Part shown: one piece after another, positions 28,058 to 36,681 of the stretch
Position numbering within the stretch: the stretch's first letter is position 1
Layout: the number at the start of each line of letters is the position of its first letter
Translations under genes and position numbers: made by a program
The notes under the pieces: model-generated
Told to the model about the DNA's origin: nothing
Database searches by the model: none
Seen by the model: the letters and a program-made list of their open reading frames with translations, nothing else
NCBI RefSeq assembly: GCF_014205845.1
Contig: NZ_JACHCR010000001.1
Coordinates: 372,001 to 436,000 of the forward strand
Reading direction: 5' to 3'
Length of the DNA stretch: 64,000 nucleotides
Origin: Mucilaginibacter cryoferens
Lineage (GTDB): Bacteria; Bacteroidota; Bacteroidia; Sphingobacteriales; Sphingobacteriaceae

Positions 28058-28282
28058 AAATACATTGCGCTCAATTTTTTAAAAACTGTAATCCCTAAAT
28101 TAGCGCTCCACAAAATCATTTCAACTATGCTTACTTTTCGCGGGAGGTAAACTAAATTAACTTATTGATGTATATACCTTAAGTTTAGCCGCACAGGCAA
28201 CCAACGCATTATTGCCCACGTATTTTGTATATAAGCCTGTTACCAACAGAAGGCTGTAATTAAAACATAAAAACGCATCTCC

Positions 28283-28804
28283 ATGAGAAAGATCATTTAT
28301 CCATTATTAATGCTGCTTATTATCAGCATTTCGGCTTTTGCCCTGGCGCTAACAAATTATAAGGTTAAAACTCCGTACGAAGTAAAATTCTCCGGCGGTC
28401 GTATCAGTGGCGTATTTGAAGATTTGAAAGCCAATATTCAATTTGATAAAGAAAATCCCGAGCAATCGAAAATTTCGGCTACTATTAATGTGGAGAGCAT
28501 TGCTACCGGCTTTTTCATTAAAAACAACCACGCCAAGGATGCCTTGGATGCCGATAATCATCCAACCATCACTTTTGTATCAACCGCGGTTAGCAAAAGT
28601 GGCACTGCCTACCAGGCTGCGGGTAAACTTACTATGAAAGGTGTTACCAAACCTGTTACCATTCATTTCACTTTTGATGATAAAGGCAACGAAGGCGTTT
28701 TTAAAGGCAGCTTTAAAGTGGTTCCAAAAGAGTTCAACATCACGCGCAACGGCTCGCCAGATGAACTTACAATTGCTTTAACCGTGCCGGTTACCAAAGC
28801 TTAA
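28283..28804 (+). CDS. YceI family periplasmic lipid-binding-like protein
   Basis: This 173-residue protein has an N-terminal signal peptide (ISAFALA, cleaved near residue 22) and the YceI lipocalin-like fold. Visible pieces are KTPYEVKFSGGRISGVFEDLKANIQFD, the characteristic DALDADNHPTITFVS block and AAGKLTMKGVTKPVTIHF. YceI proteins bind polyisoprenoid-type lipids; the physiological role is usually unclear. It lies 225 nt after the hybrid kinase and ends at a strong terminator, so it is probably its own transcript. Length is normal. Confidence 0.93.
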   Translation: MRKIIYPLLMLLIISISAFALALTNYKVKTPYEVKFSGGRISGVFEDLKANIQFDKENPEQSKISATINVESIATGFFIKNNHAKDALDADNHPTITFVSTAVSKSGTAYQAAGKLTMKGVTKPVTIHFTFDDKGNEGVFKGSFKVVPKEFNITRNGSPDELTIALTVPVTKA

Positions 28805-28818
28805 CCAAATTATTACCC

Positions 28819-28862
28819 AATAAAAAGAGGGCCTGCGAAAAATCGCAGGCCCTCTTTTTATT
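28819..28862. terminator. Strong bidirectional terminator between yceI and beta-barrel gene
   Basis: A perfect 20-bp stem (28819-28838 with 28843-28862) around an AAAA loop reads A-rich/GC-rich/T-rich in both directions and serves two convergent genes. Confidence 0.95.
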
Positions 28863-28890
28863 GCAAACTTTTGGCTTCAGCCTTATTATA

Positions 28891-29427
28891 TTATAAGCCA
28901 AATCCGTAAGCTACCCGCAACCCTACAAGGCCGGAGTGATAATCTTTCATGTAATAATCTTCATATCTCACACTAAAATCGAGGTGCTTGGTAGCATAAC
29001 CTATACCGCCGGTTAAATTACGTCTATGAAAATCGGCCCATCCAGATTCCAGCTTTTCCCAGGCCAAACCACCTTGTGCGGCAACATAAACGTTGGGAAG
29101 AAAAAATTCTTTAACACCTATCCTAACCGGAATTTCGCCATAGCTGCCATATCGTTCACCTGTTTGGGGATTTTTTTTCGGGAAGTAGTGATCGCCGCCG
29201 GCTGTAAAAGTAAGGCCAAACTTATTAGTAACTCCGTATTGAAACTGGCCGGTTGCCCCGAGTGAAAAAGTTGTACCAAGGCGTGCTACACCTGTAGGCA
29301 TACCGGTTTCGGCACCAAGACTAAAACTAAATTTCTTTTCGGTAAGTGTTTGGGCCTTTAAATCTGTTGTAAAAAACATTGCCGAAGCCATGGCCGAGAC
29401 AGCAATTATTTTTGATAAAATTTTCAT
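28891..29427 (-). CDS. Small outer-membrane beta-barrel protein, function unknown
   Basis: The best start is the ATG at 29427, which begins a normal signal peptide (MKILSKIIAVSAMASAMFF, cleaved after DLKA) and leaves 178 residues; an upstream in-frame ATG at 29454 would add nine atypical residues. The mature protein has alternating amphipathic strands (FSFSLGAETGMPTG, FGLTFTAGGDHYF, VPVRIGVKEFFL-type) and ends in VAYGFGL. This fits an eight-stranded barrel of the OprF/PorT-like class. No function can be named. It converges on yceI across the shared terminator. Confidence 0.8.
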   Translation of the reverse strand: MKILSKIIAVSAMASAMFFTTDLKAQTLTEKKFSFSLGAETGMPTGVARLGTTFSLGATGQFQYGVTNKFGLTFTAGGDHYFPKKNPQTGERYGSYGEIPVRIGVKEFFLPNVYVAAQGGLAWEKLESGWADFHRRNLTGGIGYATKHLDFSVRYEDYYMKDYHSGLVGLRVAYGFGL

Positions 29428-29736
29428 TTGAGTGTTGTTTAGTAAAATAATCATTTATATGTATTACAGCCACTTTTGCAAATACGTTGCCTGTGTGGTT
29501 ATTTATTTTTCATACACCGTAAATCATATCCAGGTACCGGTAGAGTTTAAGCCATTAAATAACAGGCGATAACCCAATGATAGCAGTAAAATACATGCGG
29601 TATAACTAACCTAATGCGCCCAAAAGCCCTATAAAACAGGGTTACCAAATCCTTATCGCAAAATTAACTATCATCATAATTAGGTAACATTTATGCAACA
29701 TTGGGTGGGTACCTTTGGGCAACAAAAAAGTTATCG
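29428..29736. other. Divergent intergenic region, nothing recognised
   Basis: About 309 nt between the leftward barrel gene and the rightward phosphodiesterase gene. No strong dyads or promoter match were found; it must contain both promoters. Confidence 0.5.
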
Positions 29737-30576
29737 ATGCCAACAGCATTTTTTTGCCCTAAGCACCTTAAGTACTTGTTAATTCTTCTGCTGATATTTC
29801 TCGGTTATAACTCCTACTCTCAAAATTTATCGTCTGCCGCTGGTTTTGCACACAACGATTATTGGCATAAACGCCCGCTGTACGATGCCCTTGACAATGG
29901 CTTTACAAACATTGAGGCCGATATATATTTAAGAGGCAATAAACTTATAGTAGCACACATTCTCCCCATCTTCAAAAAACAAAAAACGCTGGAGCGCCTG
30001 TACCTTGGTCCGCTGATGGCTTGTATTAACGGTACCAATAAGGATATCAAATGTCCTACCTATCCGTTAACGCTGATGATCGATATTAAATCTGATGCCG
30101 ATAAAACCTACGAAGCACTGGAGCAGATACTCGAAAAATATAGGCCTATCCTATCCGGCTACGAAAACGGTGTTTATACCCAAAGGCAGGTAACCGTGGT
30201 TATTACAGGCCATAAACCTTACACCTTAATAAAAGCGCAAAAGAGCCGACTGGCCTTTATTGACGAAGACCTGATGCAGGTAAAACAAGATACCCTGGCA
30301 AAAAACCTATATCAAACCGCAAGCTGCAAATACTCGCACTTATTAAAATGGGATGGCAAAGGCAATTTTCCACCATTTGAAAGGCAGCGCCTGCGCATGT
30401 ATGTACTGCTGGCCCACAGGTTCGGTAAAAAGGTAAGGCTTTGGGCATCGCCCGAAAATGAAGAGGTATGGCGCGAACTGCTTAATTGCGGCGTTGATCT
30501 GATAAACACCGACAGGCTTGTTGAACTACATAACTTTTTGCAGGCCGGGCCCAAAAGCTACGCACAAGTTAATTAG
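29737..30576 (+). CDS. Secreted PI-PLC/glycerophosphodiester phosphodiesterase-like protein
   Basis: The ATG at 29737 gives 279 residues with a signal peptide (KYLLILLLIFLGYNSYS-Q); an in-frame TTG at 29701 is less likely. The catalytic fold is the PLC-like TIM barrel: AHNDYWHKRPLYDALDNGF (first catalytic His), NIEADIYLRGNKLIVAH (metal-binding Glu and Asp, second His), LMIDIKSDADKTYEAL and a C-terminal LINTDRLVEL. Family members cleave phosphodiester bonds in lipids or glycerophosphodiesters; the substrate here is unknown. It precedes the sugar-acid operon by 201 nt and is probably separate from it. Confidence 0.85.
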   Translation: MPTAFFCPKHLKYLLILLLIFLGYNSYSQNLSSAAGFAHNDYWHKRPLYDALDNGFTNIEADIYLRGNKLIVAHILPIFKKQKTLERLYLGPLMACINGTNKDIKCPTYPLTLMIDIKSDADKTYEALEQILEKYRPILSGYENGVYTQRQVTVVITGHKPYTLIKAQKSRLAFIDEDLMQVKQDTLAKNLYQTASCKYSHLLKWDGKGNFPPFERQRLRMYVLLAHRFGKKVRLWASPENEEVWRELLNCGVDLINTDRLVELHNFLQAGPKSYAQVN

Positions 30577-30581
30577 AGTCA

Positions 30582-30595
30582 ATTTGTTAACAAAT
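30582..30595. repeat. 14-bp perfect palindrome ATTTGTTAACAAAT
   Basis: It lies just after the phosphodiesterase stop and about 185 nt upstream of the sugar-acid operon. There is no U-tract after it. It could be an operator, but AT-rich chance is possible. Confidence 0.3.
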
Positions 30596-30777
30596 ACCCC
30601 GTTTAAAAACCACCTCTTAATAATTTCATAACGCTGGCTTCGCTTTATCTAAAAGTAGCAGGATTACTTTTAACAAATTATAAAGTATTACCATGCAAAC
30701 CTTTGTAATTATTACCAAACCAGTATAATTATTTGAGCCCTTGAGTTTAATATACACCGATAATTGAAAGTGGAAGA

Positions 30778-31842
30778 ATGAAGAAAATATTATTCATTAC
30801 AGGTTCAATTAACCAAACAACCCAGATGCACCAGATTGCAAACGAGTTGCCCGAATTTGATTGCTGGTTTAGCCAGCTATTTACTGATAATGCTACACTT
30901 AATTACTTTTTAGCTAAAACACCGCTGTTTAACGGCACCGTACTATCGCGCAAGTTCAGACTAAAGTCAGAAAGGTATTTGCAGCAAAATGCATTACAAA
31001 TTGATTTTTCGGCCAAAAAAAATCAATACGATCTGGTAGTTTATTGTACCGATATGATTGTTCCTAAACGGATGAGGCAGCATAAAACCATTTGGGTACA
31101 GGAAGGTATGATAGACCGCTATACCCTGTGGAGCAAAATAGTACGTACCCTGCGGCTGCCATCAACCATGTGCGGCAATACATCACTAAACGGCGCGGCC
31201 AACATTTGCGATGTTTATTGTGCCGCATCAGAGGGGTATAAGCAACAATTTGCCGATAAGGGCACCGCACTTAATAAGATAGTAGTTACCGGTATGCCCA
31301 ACTACGATAACCAGCAACAACATTTAAACAACGATTTTGTACACCGTAACTATGTTATGGTAGCCACCACCGATATGCGCGAAACCTTCCGGGTAGAAAA
31401 TAGGGTGGCGTTTATAAAAAAAGCGGTAAAAATAGCTGCCGGCCGGCCTTTACTGTTCAAACTTCATCCCAACGAAAATTTTACCCGGGCCGAAAAAGAG
31501 ATCAGGAAGCATACACCTGCCGGTACGATGATCTATAAACAAGGCAATACCGCCCACATGATAGCCAACTGCTGCGAGTTGATAACACAATACTCTACAG
31601 TGGTATATACGGGTATAGCCCTGGGTAAAACCGTGCACTCCTGGTTTGATGTGGAAGAACTTAAAACGCTTGCACCCTTGCAAAACGAAGGTACATCGGC
31701 CAAAACCATTGCAGCATTGTGTCGCCGTTATATAAAGCACAACGGCGATAAAGAAAGTTTCGATGTGCAACTGGCTATGTACAAACACCTGGTTGGCGAG
31801 CAGCAACCAGTTTTAAACAACCAACTTATAGCAACCTGGTAA
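30778..31842 (+). CDS. GT-B-like glycosyltransferase, candidate ulosonic-acid transferase
   Basis: This 354-residue cytoplasmic protein has a Rossmann-like start MKKILFITGS and a C-terminal half typical of GT-B enzymes: LLFKLHPNENFTRAEKEI, then ELITQYSTVVYTGIALGK (a sugar-nucleotide/phosphate-binding pattern) and VHSWFDVEEL. It recalls the UDP-GlcNAc epimerase/CDP-glycerol-transferase superfamily, but I do not recognise a named family. It is the first gene of a nine-gene rightward operon, 16 nt ahead of the cytidylyltransferase. Transfer of the CMP-activated sugar acid made by the operon is the simplest role, by context only. There is no signal peptide. Confidence 0.6.
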   Translation: MKKILFITGSINQTTQMHQIANELPEFDCWFSQLFTDNATLNYFLAKTPLFNGTVLSRKFRLKSERYLQQNALQIDFSAKKNQYDLVVYCTDMIVPKRMRQHKTIWVQEGMIDRYTLWSKIVRTLRLPSTMCGNTSLNGAANICDVYCAASEGYKQQFADKGTALNKIVVTGMPNYDNQQQHLNNDFVHRNYVMVATTDMRETFRVENRVAFIKKAVKIAAGRPLLFKLHPNENFTRAEKEIRKHTPAGTMIYKQGNTAHMIANCCELITQYSTVVYTGIALGKTVHSWFDVEELKTLAPLQNEGTSAKTIAALCRRYIKHNGDKESFDVQLAMYKHLVGEQQPVLNNQLIATW

Positions 31843-31858
31843 CTAAACATAATATACC

Positions 31859-32701
31859 ATGACAGAAAAAATTGTAATTATAGTACAGGCCCGTATGACC
31901 TCAAGTAGGTTACCGGGTAAGGTAATGTTACCAATACTGGGCAAAAGCCTGCTGGCCCGGATGATTGAGCGCCTGCAAATGATACAGCACAAGGCCGATA
32001 TTATTATTGCCACATCAGAGAATGAAGAAGACGATATTATAGTAAATGAAGCCCGGCAAATGAATATACCCAGCTACCGCGGCAGCCTGGGTAATTTACT
32101 CGATAGGCACTACCAGGTGGCCAAGCTGTTTAAGGCCGATGTTGTGCTTAAGATCCCCTCTGATTGCCCCTTGATAGACCCCCGCATAATTGACCAGGTT
32201 TTAGAATACTTTTTTTCCAACCGTGGTAAATATGATTATGTGAGCAACCTGCACCCTGCCACCTGGCCCGATGGTAACGATGTAGAAGTGATGAGCATGG
32301 CCTGCTTAAAACAAGCCTGGGAAAACGCCGGTCGCCCTCTGGAACTGGAACACACCACCCCATACATTTGGGAAAACCCTATCATTTTTAACATTGGTAA
32401 TGTAAGCTGGCAAACAGGTATGGATTACTCCATGCTGCATCGCTTTACTATAGACTATCCCGAAGATTACTATTTTATTGAAAAGGTATACAGCGAATTG
32501 TACCCGGTATGCCATCAATTCTCCTGTCAGGATATACTCAATCTGCTTAGCCGTAAGCCCGAAATTTATGAGTTAAACGCGCAGTATGCGGGTGTAAACT
32601 GGTATCGCAATCACCTGGATGAACTGCAAACAATTTTGCCCGAACAAACAAAAAAAGCACCGAAGGAAAACACGCAACAATTAGAAGAAAGTGAAGCATA
32701 A
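31859..32701 (+). CDS. SpsF-like cytidylyltransferase (acylneuraminate/ulosonate CMP-transferase family)
   Basis: This 280-residue protein opens with IVIIVQARMTSSRLPGKVML, the nucleotidyltransferase signature of the CTP_transf_3 family that includes NeuA, KdsB and SpsF. A later block LKIPSDCPLIDPRIIDQVL carries the metal-binding Asp region. These enzymes couple CTP to ulosonic acids to form CMP-sugars; SpsF members are less studied, and some use other phospho-sugars. Its stop overlaps the GTG start of the transketolase by 11 nt, suggesting translational coupling. CMP activation of the NeuB product in this operon is inference. Confidence 0.82.
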   Translation: MTEKIVIIVQARMTSSRLPGKVMLPILGKSLLARMIERLQMIQHKADIIIATSENEEDDIIVNEARQMNIPSYRGSLGNLLDRHYQVAKLFKADVVLKIPSDCPLIDPRIIDQVLEYFFSNRGKYDYVSNLHPATWPDGNDVEVMSMACLKQAWENAGRPLELEHTTPYIWENPIIFNIGNVSWQTGMDYSMLHRFTIDYPEDYYFIEKVYSELYPVCHQFSCQDILNLLSRKPEIYELNAQYAGVNWYRNHLDELQTILPEQTKKAPKENTQQLEESEA

Positions 32702-33560
32702 CGCAGAAACCATTGATGAGCAGGAGTTAAAAGACATAGCCTTAAACGTGCGTGGGCATATTGTGCGCATGTCAACCGATGGAGGCTGTTTTACCGGGGC
32801 TTCCCTATCGGCAGTAGACCTTATCGTTTATTTATACAGCCGCTTTTTAAATATCAATAAGGATAATCTTAATCATCCCGATAGAGACTACCTGTTTTTA
32901 TCTAAAGGGCACGATGTACCGGCCTTGTACGGCACTTTTGCAGAACTTGGTCTGTTGGATAAAGAACGGTTAAATAATCACCTTTCTATCAATGATCATA
33001 TTTACTGGCATCCCAATACACATATCCCAGGCATCGAATTTCACTCGGGTTCGCTGGGTCATTTGCCGTCGGTAGCTATCGGCGTGGCGCTCGATCTCAA
33101 AATAAGTGGCGGCACAAACAAAGTGGTGTGCATTTTGGGCGATGGCGAACTCAACGAAGGTACTTGCTGGGAAGCCGTGTTGGTAGCCAATGCATATAAA
33201 CTGGATAACCTCATTTTCGTGGTCGATCGTAACCAGTTTCAGGCCAATGTACACACCGAAGACCTGATTCCGCTGGAACCACTGGCAGATAAGTTTCGCG
33301 CGTTTGGCGCGGCTGTAAAGCGCATAGACGGGCATAACTTTACCCACCTGCATCATGCCTTTAGCGCATACCCTTTTGAGGAAGGCAAACTAAATGTAGT
33401 AATTGCCGATACCGTGCGCGGTAAAGGCCTGCCCAGCATAGAAGAACGGGCCGACCGCTGGTTTTGCAATTTTACTGCCACCGAGATAGACCAGCTTTTG
33501 CTTGAATTGCATGGCCATCAAAACACCCAATTAACATCAGAAACTTTAGTAGTGAGATAA
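32691..33560 (+). CDS. Transketolase, N-terminal (ThDP-binding) subunit
   Basis: This 289-residue protein starts with GTG at 32691, inside the end of the preceding gene. It carries the PP domain: FLSKGHDVPALYGTFAELG, HSGSLGHLPSVAIGVAL, then ILGDGELNEGTCWEAV with DNLIFVVDRNQFQ, the ThDP diphosphate/Mg motif. On its own it lacks the Pyr domain, which the next gene supplies 4 nt later. Split transketolases occur in archaea and some bacteria. Housekeeping transketolase is usually one chain, and the sugar-gene context suggests a dedicated enzyme that transfers a C2 ketol unit to a sugar-acid precursor; the substrate is inferred. Confidence 0.9.
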   Translation: MKHNAETIDEQELKDIALNVRGHIVRMSTDGGCFTGASLSAVDLIVYLYSRFLNINKDNLNHPDRDYLFLSKGHDVPALYGTFAELGLLDKERLNNHLSINDHIYWHPNTHIPGIEFHSGSLGHLPSVAIGVALDLKISGGTNKVVCILGDGELNEGTCWEAVLVANAYKLDNLIFVVDRNQFQANVHTEDLIPLEPLADKFRAFGAAVKRIDGHNFTHLHHAFSAYPFEEGKLNVVIADTVRGKGLPSIEERADRWFCNFTATEIDQLLLELHGHQNTQLTSETLVVR

Positions 33561-33564
33561 ATAT

Positions 33565-34503
33565 ATGACCTACGAAGAATTATTAACCGAAACCGCCCTA
33601 GCCAATGAGCAGGTGATAGTGATGACGGCCGAAAACCGTGCCCTGGTGCGCAACCTGCCCGGCATATTAGGCAAACGCTTTATTGATACCGGCATTACCG
33701 AGCAAACCATGATAGGCGCATCGGCCGGTCTGGCTTTGCGTGGCCGCATCCCGGTAGTGCATGCCCTTGCGGCATTTTTAACCATGCGAGCTTTTGAGTT
33801 TGTACGTACCGATCTGGGTATCCCCAACCTGCCGGTTAAACTGAGCGGCTTTATCCCAGGCCTTTTATCTGATGGTAACGGCCCTACCCACCAGGCTATT
33901 GAAGATATTGCCATTATGCGTGGTATCCCCAACGTAACCGTATTTGCCCCTGCCGATGAGGATGACCTGGTAAAAATGTTACCACAGATATGGAGCAGCG
34001 CACATCCGGCCTATACCCGCGTTAACACCCGTAAAACATGGTATAACCATGCACCCTTTGTTTTGGGCAAAGCCGAAGTGATAGCCGAAGGAAGTGACAT
34101 AACCATACTAACCTATGGCTTATTATTTGAGCAGGCGCTTATAGCAGTTGATATACTGCGTAGCGAAGGCCTCTCTGTAGGCTTAATTAATATGCGCAGC
34201 CTTAAACCGGTTGATGAACAAGCCATTTTAAACGCATGCGCACAAAGCGGCCTGGTGGTTACCCTCGAAGATCATTTTGTAACCGGCGGCTTATACAGCA
34301 TTATAGCCGAGGTATTGTTAAAACACCAAACCACGGCAAGGGTACTCCCCATAGCCTTAAACAATAAATGGTTTAAACCGGCTTTATTGCCCGATGTTTT
34401 GCAGCACGAAGGTTTTACAGGCAAACAAATTGCAGAGCAGATATTGGGCTATAAAACAGCCCATCAGCAGCCCGAAATTTTAACACCCGAATTTTCAGAA
34501 TAA
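33565..34503 (+). CDS. Transketolase, C-terminal (pyrimidine-binding) subunit
   Basis: This 312-residue protein has the transketolase Pyr domain with the catalytic Glu46 in DTGITEQTMIGASAGLALRG, followed by the C-terminal transketolase domain (ITILTYGLLFEQALIAVDIL through TLEDHFVTGGLYSIIAEVL). It would complete the active site with the preceding subunit. It lies 4 nt after that subunit and 12 nt before the aminotransferase. DXS-like and E1-beta-like proteins share the fold, but the paired architecture and motifs favour split transketolase. The acceptor and donor sugars are unknown. Confidence 0.9.
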   Translation: MTYEELLTETALANEQVIVMTAENRALVRNLPGILGKRFIDTGITEQTMIGASAGLALRGRIPVVHALAAFLTMRAFEFVRTDLGIPNLPVKLSGFIPGLLSDGNGPTHQAIEDIAIMRGIPNVTVFAPADEDDLVKMLPQIWSSAHPAYTRVNTRKTWYNHAPFVLGKAEVIAEGSDITILTYGLLFEQALIAVDILRSEGLSVGLINMRSLKPVDEQAILNACAQSGLVVTLEDHFVTGGLYSIIAEVLLKHQTTARVLPIALNNKWFKPALLPDVLQHEGFTGKQIAEQILGYKTAHQQPEILTPEFSE

Positions 34504-34515
34504 ACAGTAACTAAA

Positions 34516-35862
34516 ATGGCTAACAAAATAGCACTTAATAATACTTTCCCCGATATCAGCGAGTCTGATAAAATATACCAGCGTGCTTTAAAGGTACAAA
34601 AACCGGTTACGCAAACCCTCGCAAAAGGCCCCGGGCAGTTTACTAACGGCGTGGCACCCAAATACCTGGTAAAAGGCAAAGGATCGCACGTATGGGATGC
34701 AGATGGCAACGAGTATATTGATCTTAATTCGGCTATTGGCCCAATCTCTCTGGGCTATGCCTACCCCGCAGTTGATGAAGCTATCCGTAAGCAACTGGAA
34801 GATGGTATCACCTTTTCGCTGATGCACCCCTTAGAGGTTGAACTAAGCGAATTGGTACAACAGGTTGTACCCAACGCCGAAGCGGTTAAGATCAGCAAAA
34901 CCGGTGCGGACGTTTGTTCGGCAGCCGTGCGCGTGGCCCGTGCTTTTACCGGCCGCGATAAAATATTTTGCTGTGGTTACCATGGCTGGCACGATTGGTA
35001 TATAGGCATCACCAGCCGTAACGCCGGTGTACCCGATGCCATACAGGATCTGACCTACACTTTTGAGTATAACGACATCGAATCTGTAAAAGCAGCTTTA
35101 GACGAAACCGTTGCCGCGGTAATATTGGAGCCTTTTATTTTTGAAGCTCCTAAACCCGGCTACCTGAAGCAACTGGCCGAAGTTTGCAAAGCCAATGGCA
35201 CGCTGTTAATATTTGACGAAATGTGGACCGGTTTCCGCATTGCGGTTGGCGGCGCACAAGAGTATTTTGGCGTTAAGGCAGATCTGGCTGTGTTTTCAAA
35301 GGCCTGTGCCAACGGCATGCCCATAGCCCTGTTAACCGGCCGTGCCGATGTAATGGAGCTATTTAACTCCGAAGTATTTAGCTACACCACTTTTGGCGGC
35401 GAGGCTTTATCATTAGCGGCATGTATAGCAACCATAAATGAGCTGCGCAATAACAACGTACCACTTTATTTAGATGCCCACGGTGCTTTGTTAAAAGATG
35501 GCTACAATCTTGTAGCTATTGAAACCGGCATGGATAAATACACCCGCTGCGTAGGCTTTAACTGCCGCAGCATGGTAACTTTTACCCCCGAAGCTGGTAA
35601 CGCATTGGAGGTTAAAACCCTGATGCAGCAGGAAATGATAAAACGCGGTGTGCTTTGGGCAGGCTTCCACAATATGTGCTATAGCCATAGTACCGAAGAT
35701 ATCGACTACATACTTGCCGCCTACCGCGAGGTGTTGCCTTTGGTAAAAGAGGCCATAGAAAGTGGCAAGGTAAAAAGCTATTTAAAAGGCGAAGTATTGG
35801 AAGCTGTTTTCCGTAAGGTGAGCAACTATAACATCAAACCTAAAAGCGTTATAGCAGGCTAA
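34516..35862 (+). CDS. Class III PLP aminotransferase (glutamate-1-semialdehyde aminomutase-like)
   Basis: This 448-residue protein has class III aminotransferase signatures: GSHVWDADGNEYIDL, CGYHGWHDWYIG, the LLIFDEMWTGFR block with the PLP-binding Asp, and Schiff-base Lys262 in AVFSKACANGMPIALLTG. It resembles HemL, but its setting among sugar genes argues for amination of a sugar aldehyde or ketone rather than tetrapyrrole synthesis. The stop directly abuts the SDR start, so the two are probably co-translated. The amino acceptor is unknown. A true hemL would normally be elsewhere in the genome, which cannot be checked here. Confidence 0.88.
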   Translation: MANKIALNNTFPDISESDKIYQRALKVQKPVTQTLAKGPGQFTNGVAPKYLVKGKGSHVWDADGNEYIDLNSAIGPISLGYAYPAVDEAIRKQLEDGITFSLMHPLEVELSELVQQVVPNAEAVKISKTGADVCSAAVRVARAFTGRDKIFCCGYHGWHDWYIGITSRNAGVPDAIQDLTYTFEYNDIESVKAALDETVAAVILEPFIFEAPKPGYLKQLAEVCKANGTLLIFDEMWTGFRIAVGGAQEYFGVKADLAVFSKACANGMPIALLTGRADVMELFNSEVFSYTTFGGEALSLAACIATINELRNNNVPLYLDAHGALLKDGYNLVAIETGMDKYTRCVGFNCRSMVTFTPEAGNALEVKTLMQQEMIKRGVLWAGFHNMCYSHSTEDIDYILAAYREVLPLVKEAIESGKVKSYLKGEVLEAVFRKVSNYNIKPKSVIAG

Positions 35863-36669
35863 ATGATGAATCTCTTTTCATTAAATCAAAAAACAGCCGT
35901 GGTTACAGGCGCGCTTGGCCTTATTGGCAAAAAACATTGCGAAGCACTGGCCGCCGCCGGAGCCAATGTTATTGTGGCTGATATTAACACCACAGAAGCG
36001 CAGGCTTTTGCACAACAATTGGGCAATAACCATTTAGGTTTAGGGGTAGATGTTACCAGCAAGCAATCGTTAATTGATGCATTAAACAGCATCCTGGATA
36101 AGTACGATTCGTTGGATATATTGGTAAACAATGCAGCCATTAACGATAAGTTTGAAGATCCGGCAATGGCTAAAGAGCTTTCGGCATTTGAAAATTATCC
36201 TTTGGAAGCTTTCCAGCGATCTCTGAATGTAAATGTTACCGGGGTGTTTTTAAGCTCGCAGATATTGGGTACCCACATGGCCTTACAGGGTAGCGGCAGC
36301 ATAATTAACATTGCCAGCACCTACGGCATGGTAGGCCCCGATCAAACCATATACCGCAATGCCAAAGGCGAGCAAACTTTTTATAAGTCGGCAGCCTACC
36401 CAGTGACCAAGGGGGCTATTATCAATTTCACCCGTTTTTTGGCTGCCTATTGGGGGCATACCGGCGTAAGGGTAAACACCCTATCGCCAGGCGGCGTAAA
36501 GAATGGACAAACAGAAGATTTTATAGGCAATTATTCGGCAAAAACACTATTGGGCCGTATGGCCAAAGCATCTGATTACCAGGGCGCCCTTGTATTTCTG
36601 GCCAGTGAGGCTTCGGCATACATGACCGGTGCAAACCTGGTAGTTGATGGAGGATGGACAGCAATTTAA
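35863..36669 (+). CDS. SDR-family oxidoreductase (PtmA/flagellin-modification type)
   Basis: This 268-residue protein has a Rossmann fold: TGALGLIGKKHCEALAAAGA for NAD(P) binding, LVNNAAINDKFE, catalytic Ser in NIASTYGM and YxxxK in AAYPVTKGA, ending with YMTGANLVVDGGWTAI. The NNAAINDKF stretch recalls SDRs annotated as flagellin-modification protein A in sialic-acid-like gene clusters. It likely oxidises or reduces a sugar intermediate. There is no gap to the upstream aminotransferase and 12 nt to the HAD-NeuB gene. Two consecutive ATG codons are possible starts. Substrate and cofactor preference are not visible. Confidence 0.88.
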   Translation: MMNLFSLNQKTAVVTGALGLIGKKHCEALAAAGANVIVADINTTEAQAFAQQLGNNHLGLGVDVTSKQSLIDALNSILDKYDSLDILVNNAAINDKFEDPAMAKELSAFENYPLEAFQRSLNVNVTGVFLSSQILGTHMALQGSGSIINIASTYGMVGPDQTIYRNAKGEQTFYKSAAYPVTKGAIINFTRFLAAYWGHTGVRVNTLSPGGVKNGQTEDFIGNYSAKTLLGRMAKASDYQGALVFLASEASAYMTGANLVVDGGWTAI

Positions 36670-36681
36670 TTCACACACAAT

